This document shows positions 16,159-23,631 of a stretch of DNA of 64,000 nt, piece by piece; positions within the stretch are counted from its first letter, which is position 1, and each line of letters begins with the position of its first letter. A program made the translations under genes and the position numbers. The DNA is from JABDBE01 sp049585795 (GTDB lineage: Bacteria > Acidobacteriota > Terriglobia > Terriglobales > Acidobacteriaceae), in NCBI GenBank assembly GCA_049585795.1, contig JBAVAQ010000112.1, positions 137,463 to 201,462 of the forward strand, in the 5' to 3' direction. The notes below the pieces were generated by a model that did not search any database, was not told where the DNA came from, and saw nothing but the letters and a program-made list of their open reading frames with translations.

Positions 16159-17346
16159 ATGTTCGATAAGATCATTATCAGCCGCAAAGGCAGAAGTCTA
16201 GAAGAGCCCGTTGACCTGGGTTTTCTCGCGGAATGCCTGGTCTTTTATCGTCGCGTTTCGGTCGTTGCGGATTCAGGCACCTTCAAGTTTCTCGTACGCG
16301 TGTGCGGGCCGGATGCCCTTCTCGAACTGATGGAAATGGGCGCCCTCGAGATCCTCTACTTTGATAACGGGACGGCGGTCGTTACAGTTCAGCTCTCAGA
16401 TGGAGGAGATTGTAACGATTACGGAAACTACACGTCGAACAACATCCGTTATCCGCAAGTGTCTCGTGCCCTTTTTGATGAGCTGTGCGGGCCCTCGGGT
16501 AGAGGTGCAAATCGTCTCTACCGCCGGTTCGAGAAGTACGTACGACGCACGGAGTACACGCCAAACATCAATCGGGAGGTTGTACAGGACTTCGCCGACG
16601 AGAAGTACCTAACGGCAGCCGCAGGCACTCTGCTTTCTTATTTAGCCCCCTCCTATCAACGGCCCACCCCATTGAAATTCACACCAATATTCATTCCAAA
16701 GTTTGGGCATCGAATTGTTACCAACATCGATTTTTCTGCCCCAAACGTTGAATACCACAAAACAGTGCCCTCTTCCCACGGTTCCCTTTCAACGGCGTCC
16801 ATCCTAGCTCACATTGCTGACACCCGGCGAGACGTTAGGGTTGCATCCACTGCCGAGGCGGACGTTTCTCTCTCGGAGGCTGGATCCCTCGTATGCACCT
16901 GCAAGTTCGCCGAGATTATCGCTGCCTCTGATTCCAGAATTGCTGCTATAGATTCGTTTCAGGAACAGATTTTGGATGAACTTCCAGATATCGCAGAAGC
17001 CGTAAATTCGGGTCGCCGAAGTTTCCCTGAGATTTTGCCCGTGGTTCGCGCAGCTGGAAAATTCAAGGACTGGCTTGAGAAGGCTGAAGACGCCACCGCG
17101 GTAATGAGCGATTACGCGAAAGAGGTCTCAAGGTTGGACTGGGCTGATAGGCTGCCGGCAAAGTCAAGCCGGTGCTTGATCATGTGCGCCCTCGGCGCCG
17201 CTACCGGCGCTTTGAACCCCATTGCCGGGATGGCGCTGGCGACAGGTCTGAACGCCGCCGACTATTTCCTGCTCGACAAGCTCCTGAAACGCTGGAAACC
17301 GAACCAGTTTGTTGAGGGCCCGCTGAAGAAATTCCTCAAATTCTGA
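16159..17346 (+). CDS. hypothetical protein (395 aa)
   Basis: Unrecognised. A long intact frame with balanced composition. The N-terminal part (MFDKIIISRKGRSLEEPVDL) is soluble. Near residues 343-372 there is a moderately hydrophobic Ala/Gly-rich segment (CLIMCALGAATGALNPIAGM) that could insert in a membrane, and the protein ends LKRWKPNQFVEGPLKKFLKF. The ribosome site is weak. It sits between the tRNA-like/short-RNA locus and a repeat-rich stretch. No neighbours suggest a function. An island cargo gene is one possibility. Confidence 0.7.
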   Translation: MFDKIIISRKGRSLEEPVDLGFLAECLVFYRRVSVVADSGTFKFLVRVCGPDALLELMEMGALEILYFDNGTAVVTVQLSDGGDCNDYGNYTSNNIRYPQVSRALFDELCGPSGRGANRLYRRFEKYVRRTEYTPNINREVVQDFADEKYLTAAAGTLLSYLAPSYQRPTPLKFTPIFIPKFGHRIVTNIDFSAPNVEYHKTVPSSHGSLSTASILAHIADTRRDVRVASTAEADVSLSEAGSLVCTCKFAEIIAASDSRIAAIDSFQEQILDELPDIAEAVNSGRRSFPEILPVVRAAGKFKDWLEKAEDATAVMSDYAKEVSRLDWADRLPAKSSRCLIMCALGAATGALNPIAGMALATGLNAADYFLLDKLLKRWKPNQFVEGPLKKFLKF

Positions 17347-17390
17347 CAGGGGCCCTCCCGGCCTCATATTTCCGAAGTGAATGCTGTGCG

Positions 17391-17445
17391 CGCGTCGAGA
17401 TTCTCGTCTCCAAAGAACGCGGAAGGATGGGGCACCTGCTTGCTT
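17391..17445. repeat. half hairpin repeat, left arm missing
   Basis: GAGATTCTCGTCTCC is followed directly by AAAGAACGCGGAAGGATGGGGCACC. Relative to the copies at 18663 and 19720 the left CCCACCTTTCCGC arm is deleted while the flanks are kept. Confidence 0.55.
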
Positions 17446-17520
17446 GGCGAGGGTGAGGTTGAGTGGGCCGGCGTTCTGGTACTCATCCTGCGCCGAACGG
17501 TGGATGCGAAGCCTGCCACC

Positions 17521-17979
17521 CTACCGAGTTCGAACTCTTAGAAAGTAACCACTTTGCTCAATACATATGTCAACGTCTCCCGATGCCCCAGCCTCGGTAA
17601 GCAATTGCCGAACAGCGGCAAGAGACCGTTGGTCCCCCGTTGGTGGATGCACAGTGTTCTTTGCGAACGGGGCAGCCATCACCTCATCGGAAACAAAGAT
17701 TCGCTGTGGGTCCTTGTCACTTGTCATGTCCTCAATACGCTTCAATGCAGCAGCCAAAGGCAGCGGAGACGAATTTGCGAAGTCTAGCATGGTTCCTAGA
17801 TTCGCCAGGGCCGTGCAGTCAGATTTGACAAATTCTAATCCAAGATTTACCTCGGCGACACACCCTTGTCGCCATGCCTTGTTTCCTACCTCGACACCGA
17901 CTCCACACCCAATGAGAAAAATGACTACCCCCACTCCGATGGTGATACCCACCTTTTTCGCATTTCCGGAATTAGTCAT
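17521..17979 (-). CDS. hypothetical membrane-anchored protein (152 aa)
   Basis: Unrecognised. One N-terminal transmembrane helix (VGITIGVGVVIFLIGCGVGV) anchors a soluble domain with two cysteines in the first part (QGCVAEVN, KSDCTALA) and a third near the C-terminus (VDICIEQSGYF). It starts 8 bases inside the end of the upstream gene, so the two are translationally coupled. The pair appears to be a small envelope-related operon. Confidence 0.6.
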   Translation of the reverse strand: MTNSGNAKKVGITIGVGVVIFLIGCGVGVEVGNKAWRQGCVAEVNLGLEFVKSDCTALANLGTMLDFANSSPLPLAAALKRIEDMTSDKDPQRIFVSDEVMAAPFAKNTVHPPTGDQRSLAAVRQLLTEAGASGDVDICIEQSGYFLRVRTR

Positions 17980-18364
17980 TAGGTTTGCCTGCCTTTAACG
18001 TGATCGACTTGTCGTCCGCCTTTATGGTCTTGGAAGCCCCAGACTTCATCATCTCTTCTGCAATCTTTTGTGCTTGAGAGTCTGAGATCGACCACTTGAA
18101 ATCAGATCCCAGTACGTCCTGGATCGCCTTTCCGAGTTCATATGCACTGCCCTTCTTGTAGCATCTTCCCGAGCAATCTTCCTTCCCCCCGCCTGCCAGC
18201 ATCACCTCAAAGCCGTCAGGGCAATAGTAGTGGGCCTTTCTGCCACCATCCATCTCGCACGTCCCGTTCTGATCCGCATATGCGGCAGCACTGATCACCA
18301 CCAAAACCATCCAGGCAACTACTGCCGGTTTCAGCCGCTTGCGAATCCTGTGAAAGTTGGTCAT
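17972..18364 (-). CDS. hypothetical secreted cysteine-rich protein (130 aa)
   Basis: Unrecognised. A signal peptide (residues about 10-30, KLPAVVAWMVLVVISAAAYA-like) is followed by a short cysteine-rich region with five cysteines (GTCEMDGG, HYYCPDGFEV, DCSGRCYKKG) and a helical C-terminus. AAGGAG lies 8 bases upstream of the ATG at 18364. It is the first gene of a two-gene unit with the membrane protein downstream. A terminator-like hairpin lies in its leader. Confidence 0.6.
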   Translation of the reverse strand: MTNFHRIRKRLKPAVVAWMVLVVISAAAYADQNGTCEMDGGRKAHYYCPDGFEVMLAGGGKEDCSGRCYKKGSAYELGKAIQDVLGSDFKWSISDSQAQKIAEEMMKSGASKTIKADDKSITLKAGKPND

Positions 18365-18410
18365 CAGATTTGCTCCTTATTGAAATGCGGCGCTTGTCAA
18401 AAACACAAAA

Positions 18411-18438
18411 GGGGACCACGGGCTTGCCGTGACCCCCC
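18411..18438 (-). terminator. terminator-like hairpin in the leader of the 18.4-17.5 kb operon
   Basis: On the minus strand GGGG-T-CACGG-caagc-CCGTG-GT-CCCC is followed by TTTTGTGTTTTT, about 45 bases before the ATG at 18364. It could be an attenuator, or the terminator of an unannotated upstream transcript. Confidence 0.55.
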
Positions 18439-18662
18439 TCACAGTTCGAGGACCTTTTTACTCGTTTTCGATACTTTTGTCCAGGGTTGGTGGCGTCTCT
18501 TTAGCGAGACGGGGGCTGGCTCACCCCTTCGGTTCTGAACCTTGAGACACGTGACGACTGAGGCTGCCCGAGCACTTTTAACGGTACGTACTTCAATCTC
18601 GGGAAGCTCCCGGCCTCATCCTATTTCAAGAATGAACGTCGTGCGTTGCTCGAGATTCTCGT

Positions 18663-18703
18663 CTCCCACCTTTCCGCAGAGGACGCGGAAGGATGGGGCA
18701 CCC
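18663..18703. repeat. hairpin repeat, GGTGCCCCA type
   Basis: CCCACCTTTCCGC (18665-18677) pairs with GCGGAAGGATGGG (18685-18697), flanked by GAGATTCTCGTCT on the left and GGGGCACCC on the right. Confidence 0.7.
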
Positions 18704-18850
18704 GGTTGCTTGGCTGGGGTGAGATCTGGTGGGTCGCGTTCTGCGTATGGACAAAACTCCCTCAGGGACTGAAGCCCGGTTTTTTCTGCGGGCTTGTCGG
18801 CGCGGCTGAAGAGGCTGCGAAAAATGCATTTCTAGTTGCACAATCGAGCC

Positions 18851-18920
18851 CCAGCGGCTGAAGCCGGGCCCATTTTTCATCGATTTATGGTATGCCTGAA
18901 GGCATACCCTGATACGAATC
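18851..18920 (-). repeat. 70-bp repeat with a covarying hairpin, copy 1
   Basis: Read on the minus strand: GATTCGTATCAGGG, hairpin GGTATGCC-TTCA-GGCATACC, about 20 bases, then GGCTTCAGCCGCTGG. A second copy in the opposite orientation lies at 60436-60501 with two compensating changes in the stem. Confidence 0.65.
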
Positions 18921-19008
18921 GAGGGTTTTTCCGCAGGCTCTGAGGTCGTGTCCTTCCCGAAATCCGCGCTCAGGAGTGAATGCCGTGGGCTGGTCGAGAT
19001 TCTCGTTT

Positions 19009-19047
19009 CCCACCTTTCTGCAACAGAACGCGGAAAGACGGGGCACC
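19009..19047. repeat. hairpin repeat, GGTGCCCCA type
   Basis: CCCACCTTTCTGC (19009-19021) and GCGGAAAGACGGGG (19030-19043), flanked by the same GAGATTCTCGT sequence on the left as the copies at 17391, 18663 and 19720. Confidence 0.65.
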
Positions 19048-19078
19048 CTTTTGTCTGGCTGGGGTAGAGAACAGCAGA

Positions 19079-19106
19079 TCCCTCGACTTCGGTCGGGATG
19101 ACAAAG
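19079..19106. repeat. dispersed 'CCCTCGACTTCGGTCGGGATGACA' type repeat
   Basis: ATCCCTCGACTTCGGTCGGG followed by ATGACAAAG: a short palindromic core with a conserved ATGACA end. Related copies are at 19788, 24932, 60395 (inverted) and 63914. Confidence 0.55.
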
Positions 19107-19139
19107 TTTGTTGGAATTCGGGGATTTGGTTGGGTGTGA

Positions 19140-19145
19140 TATAAT
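19140..19145 (+). promoter_or_regulatory. extended -10 promoter of the PD-(D/E)XK gene
   Basis: TGATATAAT carries a TGn extension before TATAAT. No good -35 is present, which an extended -10 tolerates. It drives a leader that contains a terminator-like hairpin before the ATG at 19221. Confidence 0.5.
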
Positions 19146-19176
19146 AACGTCTGCGTTTATAACTTCGCGAGAATCT

Positions 19177-19206
19177 GGGTGCGGCTTCGGCCGGACCCTT
19201 TTTTGT
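19177..19206 (+). terminator. leader terminator/attenuator before the first PD-(D/E)XK gene
   Basis: GGGTGCGGC-TTCG-GCCGGACCC followed by TTTTTTG, about 35 bases from the -10 box and 15 before the start codon. A similar arrangement precedes the paralogue at 60.8 kb. Confidence 0.65.
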
Positions 19207-19220
19207 TGCTGGGGGATGGG

Positions 19221-19670
19221 ATGAACATGGAGTCACAGAGTGCGATTTGGGTGGGGGACATTGCGGCCGCGGGGGACACGCGGAAGTGGTGGGGGGAGCA
19301 GGCGGAAGCGGCTTTTTTGCACAAAGCGACTGGGCTGGGGTTGAGCGTGTTGAAGCCCTGGGGAGACAGTGAGCGTTATGACCTGGTGGTGGGTTCGGGA
19401 AAACGGTTGTTACGGGTGCAGGTGAAGTCGACACGATATGTGGGCGAGAAACGATACAGCATCACGGCGCGCGGGTGCACGGCGGCGTATACGGCGGAAG
19501 AGATCGATTTTCTGGCGGCTTACATTGTTCCGCTGGATCTGTGGTACGTAATCCCGGTAAAGGCGTTTGCCCCGCGAAAGTGCTTGAGGTTCTATCCGGG
19601 AGGGGGCGGGCGGTACGAAAAGTATCGCGAGGCATGGTGGCGGCTGGGAGCCGATTCGGCGGGGCGGTAG
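19221..19670 (+). CDS. PD-(D/E)XK endonuclease of the group I intron-associated type, copy 1
   Basis: A 149-residue protein with the PF11645 signature: Glu29 in an early helix, Asp54 in ERYDLVV, and Gln67-Val-Lys69 in RVQVKS make up the nuclease site. Further conserved segments are EEIDFLAAYIVP and WYVIPV, then YEKYREAWWRL at the end. Members were first noted inside group I introns but are also common as free genes. GGGGGATGGG lies directly before the ATG at 19221. A paralogue with about 40 percent apparent identity lies at 60780-61331. No intron core was seen around it. Confidence 0.8.
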   Translation: MNMESQSAIWVGDIAAAGDTRKWWGEQAEAAFLHKATGLGLSVLKPWGDSERYDLVVGSGKRLLRVQVKSTRYVGEKRYSITARGCTAAYTAEEIDFLAAYIVPLDLWYVIPVKAFAPRKCLRFYPGGGGRYEKYREAWWRLGADSAGR

Positions 19671-19719
19671 GCCGGCTCGGATGCGGAGAGGAATGCTTTA
19701 GACTCGTGGCGATTCTCGT

Positions 19720-19760
19720 CTCCCACCTTTCCGCAGAGAACGCGGAAAGATGGGGCACCC
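19720..19760. repeat. hairpin repeat, GGTGCCCCA type
   Basis: CCCACCTTTCCGC (19722-19734) pairs with GCGGAAAGATGGGG (19742-19755), with GATTCTCGTCT on the left. It lies just after the endonuclease gene and is followed by another short repeat at 19788. Confidence 0.7.
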
Positions 19761-19787
19761 GTTGTCTCGCTCTGGTGAGAACGCAAG

Positions 19788-19812
19788 GTTCCTGACTGCG
19801 CTCGGGATGACA
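19788..19812. repeat. dispersed 'CTCGGGATGACA' repeat
   Basis: TTCCTGACTGCGCTCGGGATGACA: a relative of the elements at 19079 and 63914. It lies in the spacer before the GH13 gene. Confidence 0.5.
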
Positions 19813-19891
19813 GAGTTGTTGTTGGCTGGCTACTGGTTGCTGGCTGAGCTAGACTCTTGGCTGCTGTCTCATGCTTGGGGAGGATTTTCTT

Positions 19892-21586
19892 ATGTTTCGT
19901 AGGTTCCTATGGTTGGTTGTGGTCGTCGCTGGTTTCTGTTCTGCGGTGTGCTCGCAGACTCAGGCTGTGGATTCGGAGGGACATCAGTGGTGGCAGCATG
20001 CGGTGTTTTATGAGATTTATCCGCGGAGTTTTATGGACAGCAATAACGATGGGATTGGCGATCTGAACGGCATTGCGTCGAAGCTGGATTATCTGAAAAG
20101 CCTGGGCGTGGATGCGATCTGGATTACGCCGTGCTATCCGTCGCCGCAGGTGGATTTCGGATATGACGTTTCGGATTACGAGAATATCGATCTCATGTAC
20201 GGAACGCTGGCGGACTTTGATGGCCTGGAAAAGGCGGCGAAAAAACGCGGCATTCGCATCATTATGGATTTCGTGATGAATCATACGTCGGATCAGCATC
20301 CGTGGTTTCTCGATTCGCGGTCGTCGCGCACTTCGGCCAAGCGCGACTGGTACATGTGGCACGACGCGAAGGATTCGGCGCCGCCAAACAATTGGGTTTC
20401 AACCTTTGGGGGATCGGCTTGGACCTGGGATGCGAAGACCGGGCAATATTACTATCACTTTTTTTATCCGCAGCAGCCGGATTTGAACTGGCGGAATCCG
20501 GCGGTGCACGACGCCATGTTTGATGTGACGCGATGGTGGTACAAGCGCGGCGTGGCCGGGTTCCGGCTGGATGCGGTGGATACGCTGTTTGAAGATCCGG
20601 CGATGCGGGATAATCCGGTGCTGCCGGGAACGGATAAGTTCGGCGATCCGCGCGAGGAAAATGTTTACAACACCAAGCTGCCGGAGGTGCACGTCGTATT
20701 GCGCGATCTGCGAAAGGTGGCTGATCAGAATAACGCCGTCCTGATTGGCGAAACCTGGACCAAAGATGTGAGCGAGCTGAAGCAATATTACGGCGAGCAC
20801 AGCGATGAACTGCAGATGCCGATGGACTTCATGTTCACCACGGTCAATCGACTTTCGCCGGCGGAATTCCGGCGGCAGATTGCGGCGGTTGATTCGGCCG
20901 GAGGCTGGCCGGTGTTTGTGCTGAGCAATCACGACATCGTGCGGTCGTACGTGCGCTATGGCGATGGGAAGCACAATCAGGCGATCGCCAAATTGATGGC
21001 GTCGCTTTATTTGACGCTACGGGGGACGCCGATTATGTATTACGGCGAAGAAATTGGAATGGAGAATAACGATCCGGTGCGGAAGGAGGATGTGAAGGAT
21101 CCGATTGGGCGGGTGGGCTGGCCGCAGGAAAAAGGCCGCGACGGAGAGCGCACTCCCATGCAGTGGGACGACAGCCCCAATGCAGGTTTTACGCGGGGCA
21201 CGCCGTGGCTGCCGGTTCCGCCCAGTTACAGGACGGTCAACGTGGCGAGCGAGCTGAAGGATCCGTCGTCAGTATTGGAGGTGTATCGGAAGCTGCTTGC
21301 GCTGCGGCATGAAAATCGAGCTTTGCTGGACGGCGACTATGTGGCGCTCAACGAGAGCGATGCAAATGTGCTGTCTTATTTGAGGCGCTACGAGAATCAT
21401 GCGGTGCTGGTGGTGCTGAATATGTCGTCGCAGCCCCAGCAGGTACGCTTCGATCTTGCGCCTCAGGGTTTTCCTGGCAAGAGGGCGCAGACGCTCTTGA
21501 CCACGATGGGCATTGGATCGAGTGCATCGTTGACGCGTTTGTCGCTGGAGCCGTTTGCGGTGTACATCGGTGCGGTTTCGAAGTGA
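19892..21586 (+). CDS. secreted GH13 alpha-glucosidase / oligo-1,6-glucosidase-like enzyme
   Basis: A 564-residue glycoside hydrolase of family 13. The ATG at 19892 has GGGGAGG 8 bases upstream and starts a signal peptide (MFRRFLWLVVVVAGFCSA). The four conserved regions are present: DFVMNHTS, GFRLDAVD with nucleophile Asp227, GETW with acid/base Glu287, and LSNHD with Asp348. Its early FYEIYPRSFMDSNNDGIGDL matches the alpha-glucosidase branch that acts on maltose or isomaltose oligosaccharides. It is probably periplasmic or secreted. Exact linkage specificity (1,4 or 1,6) cannot be settled here. Confidence 0.93.
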   Translation: MFRRFLWLVVVVAGFCSAVCSQTQAVDSEGHQWWQHAVFYEIYPRSFMDSNNDGIGDLNGIASKLDYLKSLGVDAIWITPCYPSPQVDFGYDVSDYENIDLMYGTLADFDGLEKAAKKRGIRIIMDFVMNHTSDQHPWFLDSRSSRTSAKRDWYMWHDAKDSAPPNNWVSTFGGSAWTWDAKTGQYYYHFFYPQQPDLNWRNPAVHDAMFDVTRWWYKRGVAGFRLDAVDTLFEDPAMRDNPVLPGTDKFGDPREENVYNTKLPEVHVVLRDLRKVADQNNAVLIGETWTKDVSELKQYYGEHSDELQMPMDFMFTTVNRLSPAEFRRQIAAVDSAGGWPVFVLSNHDIVRSYVRYGDGKHNQAIAKLMASLYLTLRGTPIMYYGEEIGMENNDPVRKEDVKDPIGRVGWPQEKGRDGERTPMQWDDSPNAGFTRGTPWLPVPPSYRTVNVASELKDPSSVLEVYRKLLALRHENRALLDGDYVALNESDANVLSYLRRYENHAVLVVLNMSSQPQQVRFDLAPQGFPGKRAQTLLTTMGIGSSASLTRLSLEPFAVYIGAVSK

Positions 21587-21598
21587 TGGTGCGGGTAT

Positions 21599-21624
21599 CC
21601 CACCTTTGCAAAGGTGGGGCACCC
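21599..21624. repeat. hairpin repeat with no loop
   Basis: CCCACCTTTGCAAAGGTGGG is a perfect 20-base palindrome, followed by GCACCCC, located between the GH13 and the GloVer genes. Confidence 0.7.
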
Positions 21625-21709
21625 CGCTGTTTGGTTCGGAGAAGGTCAAGCGGCACGAGTGAACTCGTGCCCTTCCCATTTTCGGTTTCTGAGCAACGTG
21701 CGACGGATT

Positions 21710-23215
21710 TTAGTGCATGATTTCAAAGACCATACCCGATCCCTGGGCGCCGCCCGCTTGGGTGGTGCCGTAGAGATTGCCGGTCGAGTCGAGAATCAGA
21801 TCGCCGGTGGGATGGTATCCGTCGGCGCCATGCCCGAAGTCATGCACCACTTTGTAGGTCCAGCCTCCAGAAGCAGGCGCTAGTTTGAAGAGCGCCCCGC
21901 ATCCGCCTCCGCAGGAAGCCCGAGTGGCGCCCAGCATAGTAGTGCCGTAGAGATTGCCGGCGGTGTCGATAGCGAGCCCGGCGACGGGATTTCCTGCGGG
22001 AGTGTTGGCGAAGCTATGCAGTACCTTCTCCGCCCAGCGACCTTTGGTGTTGAGCAGCATCTCGAAAACGACACCGTATCCCTGGTAGCCGCCTTGGGAG
22101 GCTGTGCCGTAGAGATTGCCGCTCCCATCGAGGATGAGGTCGCCATATGGAGATTTTCCGTCGTACCCGCCTCTGAAGGCATGAAGGACGGTCTCGGCCC
22201 AACCGCTGGAACCGGGGGTGAGCTTGAAGATTACGCCATACCCGGAACCGCCCGCATAGGTCGAGCCGTAAAGGTTGCCGGCGGCGTCAAAGGCCAAGCC
22301 GTCGTAGGGGGAGAGTCCGTCGGTTCCACCCTGGAAAGCATAAATGATGCTCTCGGTCCAGCCACTGGATCCGTGCGCCAGCTTGAAGATAGTTCCACAG
22401 CCCGAAGTACAAGCCGAGTTAATACTTCCGCCGAGCAGAGTCGTGCCATAGAGATTTCCGGCGGCATCAAAGAGTACTCTCGCGTCCGGTTCGCCGCCGT
22501 CACTACCGCCGGTGAAAGTGTAAAGCACGGATTCAGTCCAACCGCTGGAACCGGGCGAGAGCTTGAAGACGGTGCCGCATCCCAGATTGCAATTGGTGTC
22601 GCCGCCGAAATTGGTGGTGCCGTACAGGTTGCCGGAAGAATCGAAGACCAGGCTGCCATAGGGCTGAGCTCCGTCCTCGCTGCCGGTGAAGCTGTAGAGC
22701 ACGCTTTCCGTCCAACTGCCATTCGAGTTGGGGGTTATTTCGAAGACCGTGCCCTGATTGTAGGTTCCGCCAAATTCTGAGGTGCCGTAGAGATTGCCCG
22801 CCTTATCGAAAATCAGGCCGGCATAAGGAAGCTTGGGATCGCCGCCTCCGGCAAAGCTGTATAACGCGTTTTCCGAGCCAGAACCTCCGGCGGGAATAAC
22901 GGCTTCGGTTTGATTGGAATAAGCACTCTCCACGCCTTGGTTATCGACGGCAGTGGTTACATAGTAATAGGTTTTGCCAACCTGGACTGTGCCGTCGGAA
23001 TAGCTGATATTGGGATCAAGGATGGAATTGATTTTGTGGTACGGCCCATCGGGGTTGGCGCCACGGTAGACGTTGTATCCGACAGTGTCCTGCGAGGTGC
23101 TTGCGTCCCAAGTTAGGTTTACGGTCTGAGAGGCTGCAAGGGCTGGGAAGAATAGAAGTCCGAAAAGAGTGAGCAGGCTAGCGACTGACTTGGACTGCCG
23201 CGTGAGGTCTCTCAC
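21710..23215 (-). CDS. secreted fibronectin III plus GloVer-repeat protein
   Basis: A 501-residue protein of Acidobacteria style. The GTG at 23215 has AGAGGCGG upstream and a long signal region (SVASLLTLFGLLFFPALAASQ). Next comes one fibronectin type III-like domain (VNLTWDASTSQDTVGYNVYR to EAVIP). About seven repeats then follow, each with the DxxGNLYGTT and GTVFKLxPGSSGW motifs of the GloVer repeat family, probably a beta-propeller or solenoid. A starting codon further upstream is possible. The role is unknown; exported binding or structural protein is likely. Confidence 0.85.
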   Translation of the reverse strand: MRDLTRQSKSVASLLTLFGLLFFPALAASQTVNLTWDASTSQDTVGYNVYRGANPDGPYHKINSILDPNISYSDGTVQVGKTYYYVTTAVDNQGVESAYSNQTEAVIPAGGSGSENALYSFAGGGDPKLPYAGLIFDKAGNLYGTSEFGGTYNQGTVFEITPNSNGSWTESVLYSFTGSEDGAQPYGSLVFDSSGNLYGTTNFGGDTNCNLGCGTVFKLSPGSSGWTESVLYTFTGGSDGGEPDARVLFDAAGNLYGTTLLGGSINSACTSGCGTIFKLAHGSSGWTESIIYAFQGGTDGLSPYDGLAFDAAGNLYGSTYAGGSGYGVIFKLTPGSSGWAETVLHAFRGGYDGKSPYGDLILDGSGNLYGTASQGGYQGYGVVFEMLLNTKGRWAEKVLHSFANTPAGNPVAGLAIDTAGNLYGTTMLGATRASCGGGCGALFKLAPASGGWTYKVVHDFGHGADGYHPTGDLILDSTGNLYGTTQAGGAQGSGMVFEIMH

Positions 23216-23631
23216 GGTACCGCCTCTCTTGCCCGTGCTTGCGCACGGCGGGGGATTTGAAGAGCGCTGCACCGCGATCCTGACTGCCTGCGATTCGCAG
23301 TCAAAAAACTGATGTGCAACACCGCCATTATTAGGGTTCTCAGCGACTTACCATAGGTCACGGAAGGACATGTGCGTTCGGAATTGGTACTAACTATTTT
23401 TCGGTCCGGAGGGATTTCGGCTGGCGGCGCGCTTTTGCGCGGCCCGTCGCAGGAAGTTCGTCGAGCGACGACGCAGAGGCGTGATGCAGTCGAGCGTCTC
23501 CTCGAAAAAGTTTCGTGGGGCGGGAGCGACTGGCTAGACACTGATTTGTCAGGAGTTACTAAAGCGGAAATGCCATGGATTGGTCAACCAACCGAAATCG
23601 CCTACGGACCATCCAAAGTCGGTATATTCTT
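23216..23631. other. intergenic, structured leader on the minus strand
   Basis: About 415 bases between divergent genes. On the minus strand the region before the GloVer gene can fold: TGCAC pairs with GTGCA around a GACTGC/GCAGTC hairpin, and a GCCGTGC-GCAA-GCACGG hairpin lies just before the ribosome site. I did not recognise a riboswitch class. It does not match the c-di-GMP-I consensus. Confidence 0.35.

Noticed and set aside
19221..19670. A group I intron around the PD-(D/E)XK gene
   Set aside because: No P, Q, R, S core elements or a split host gene were recognised on either side.
23216..23330. Structured leader before the GloVer gene as a c-di-GMP-I riboswitch
   Set aside because: The conserved bases of that riboswitch class are not present; only generic hairpins were seen.
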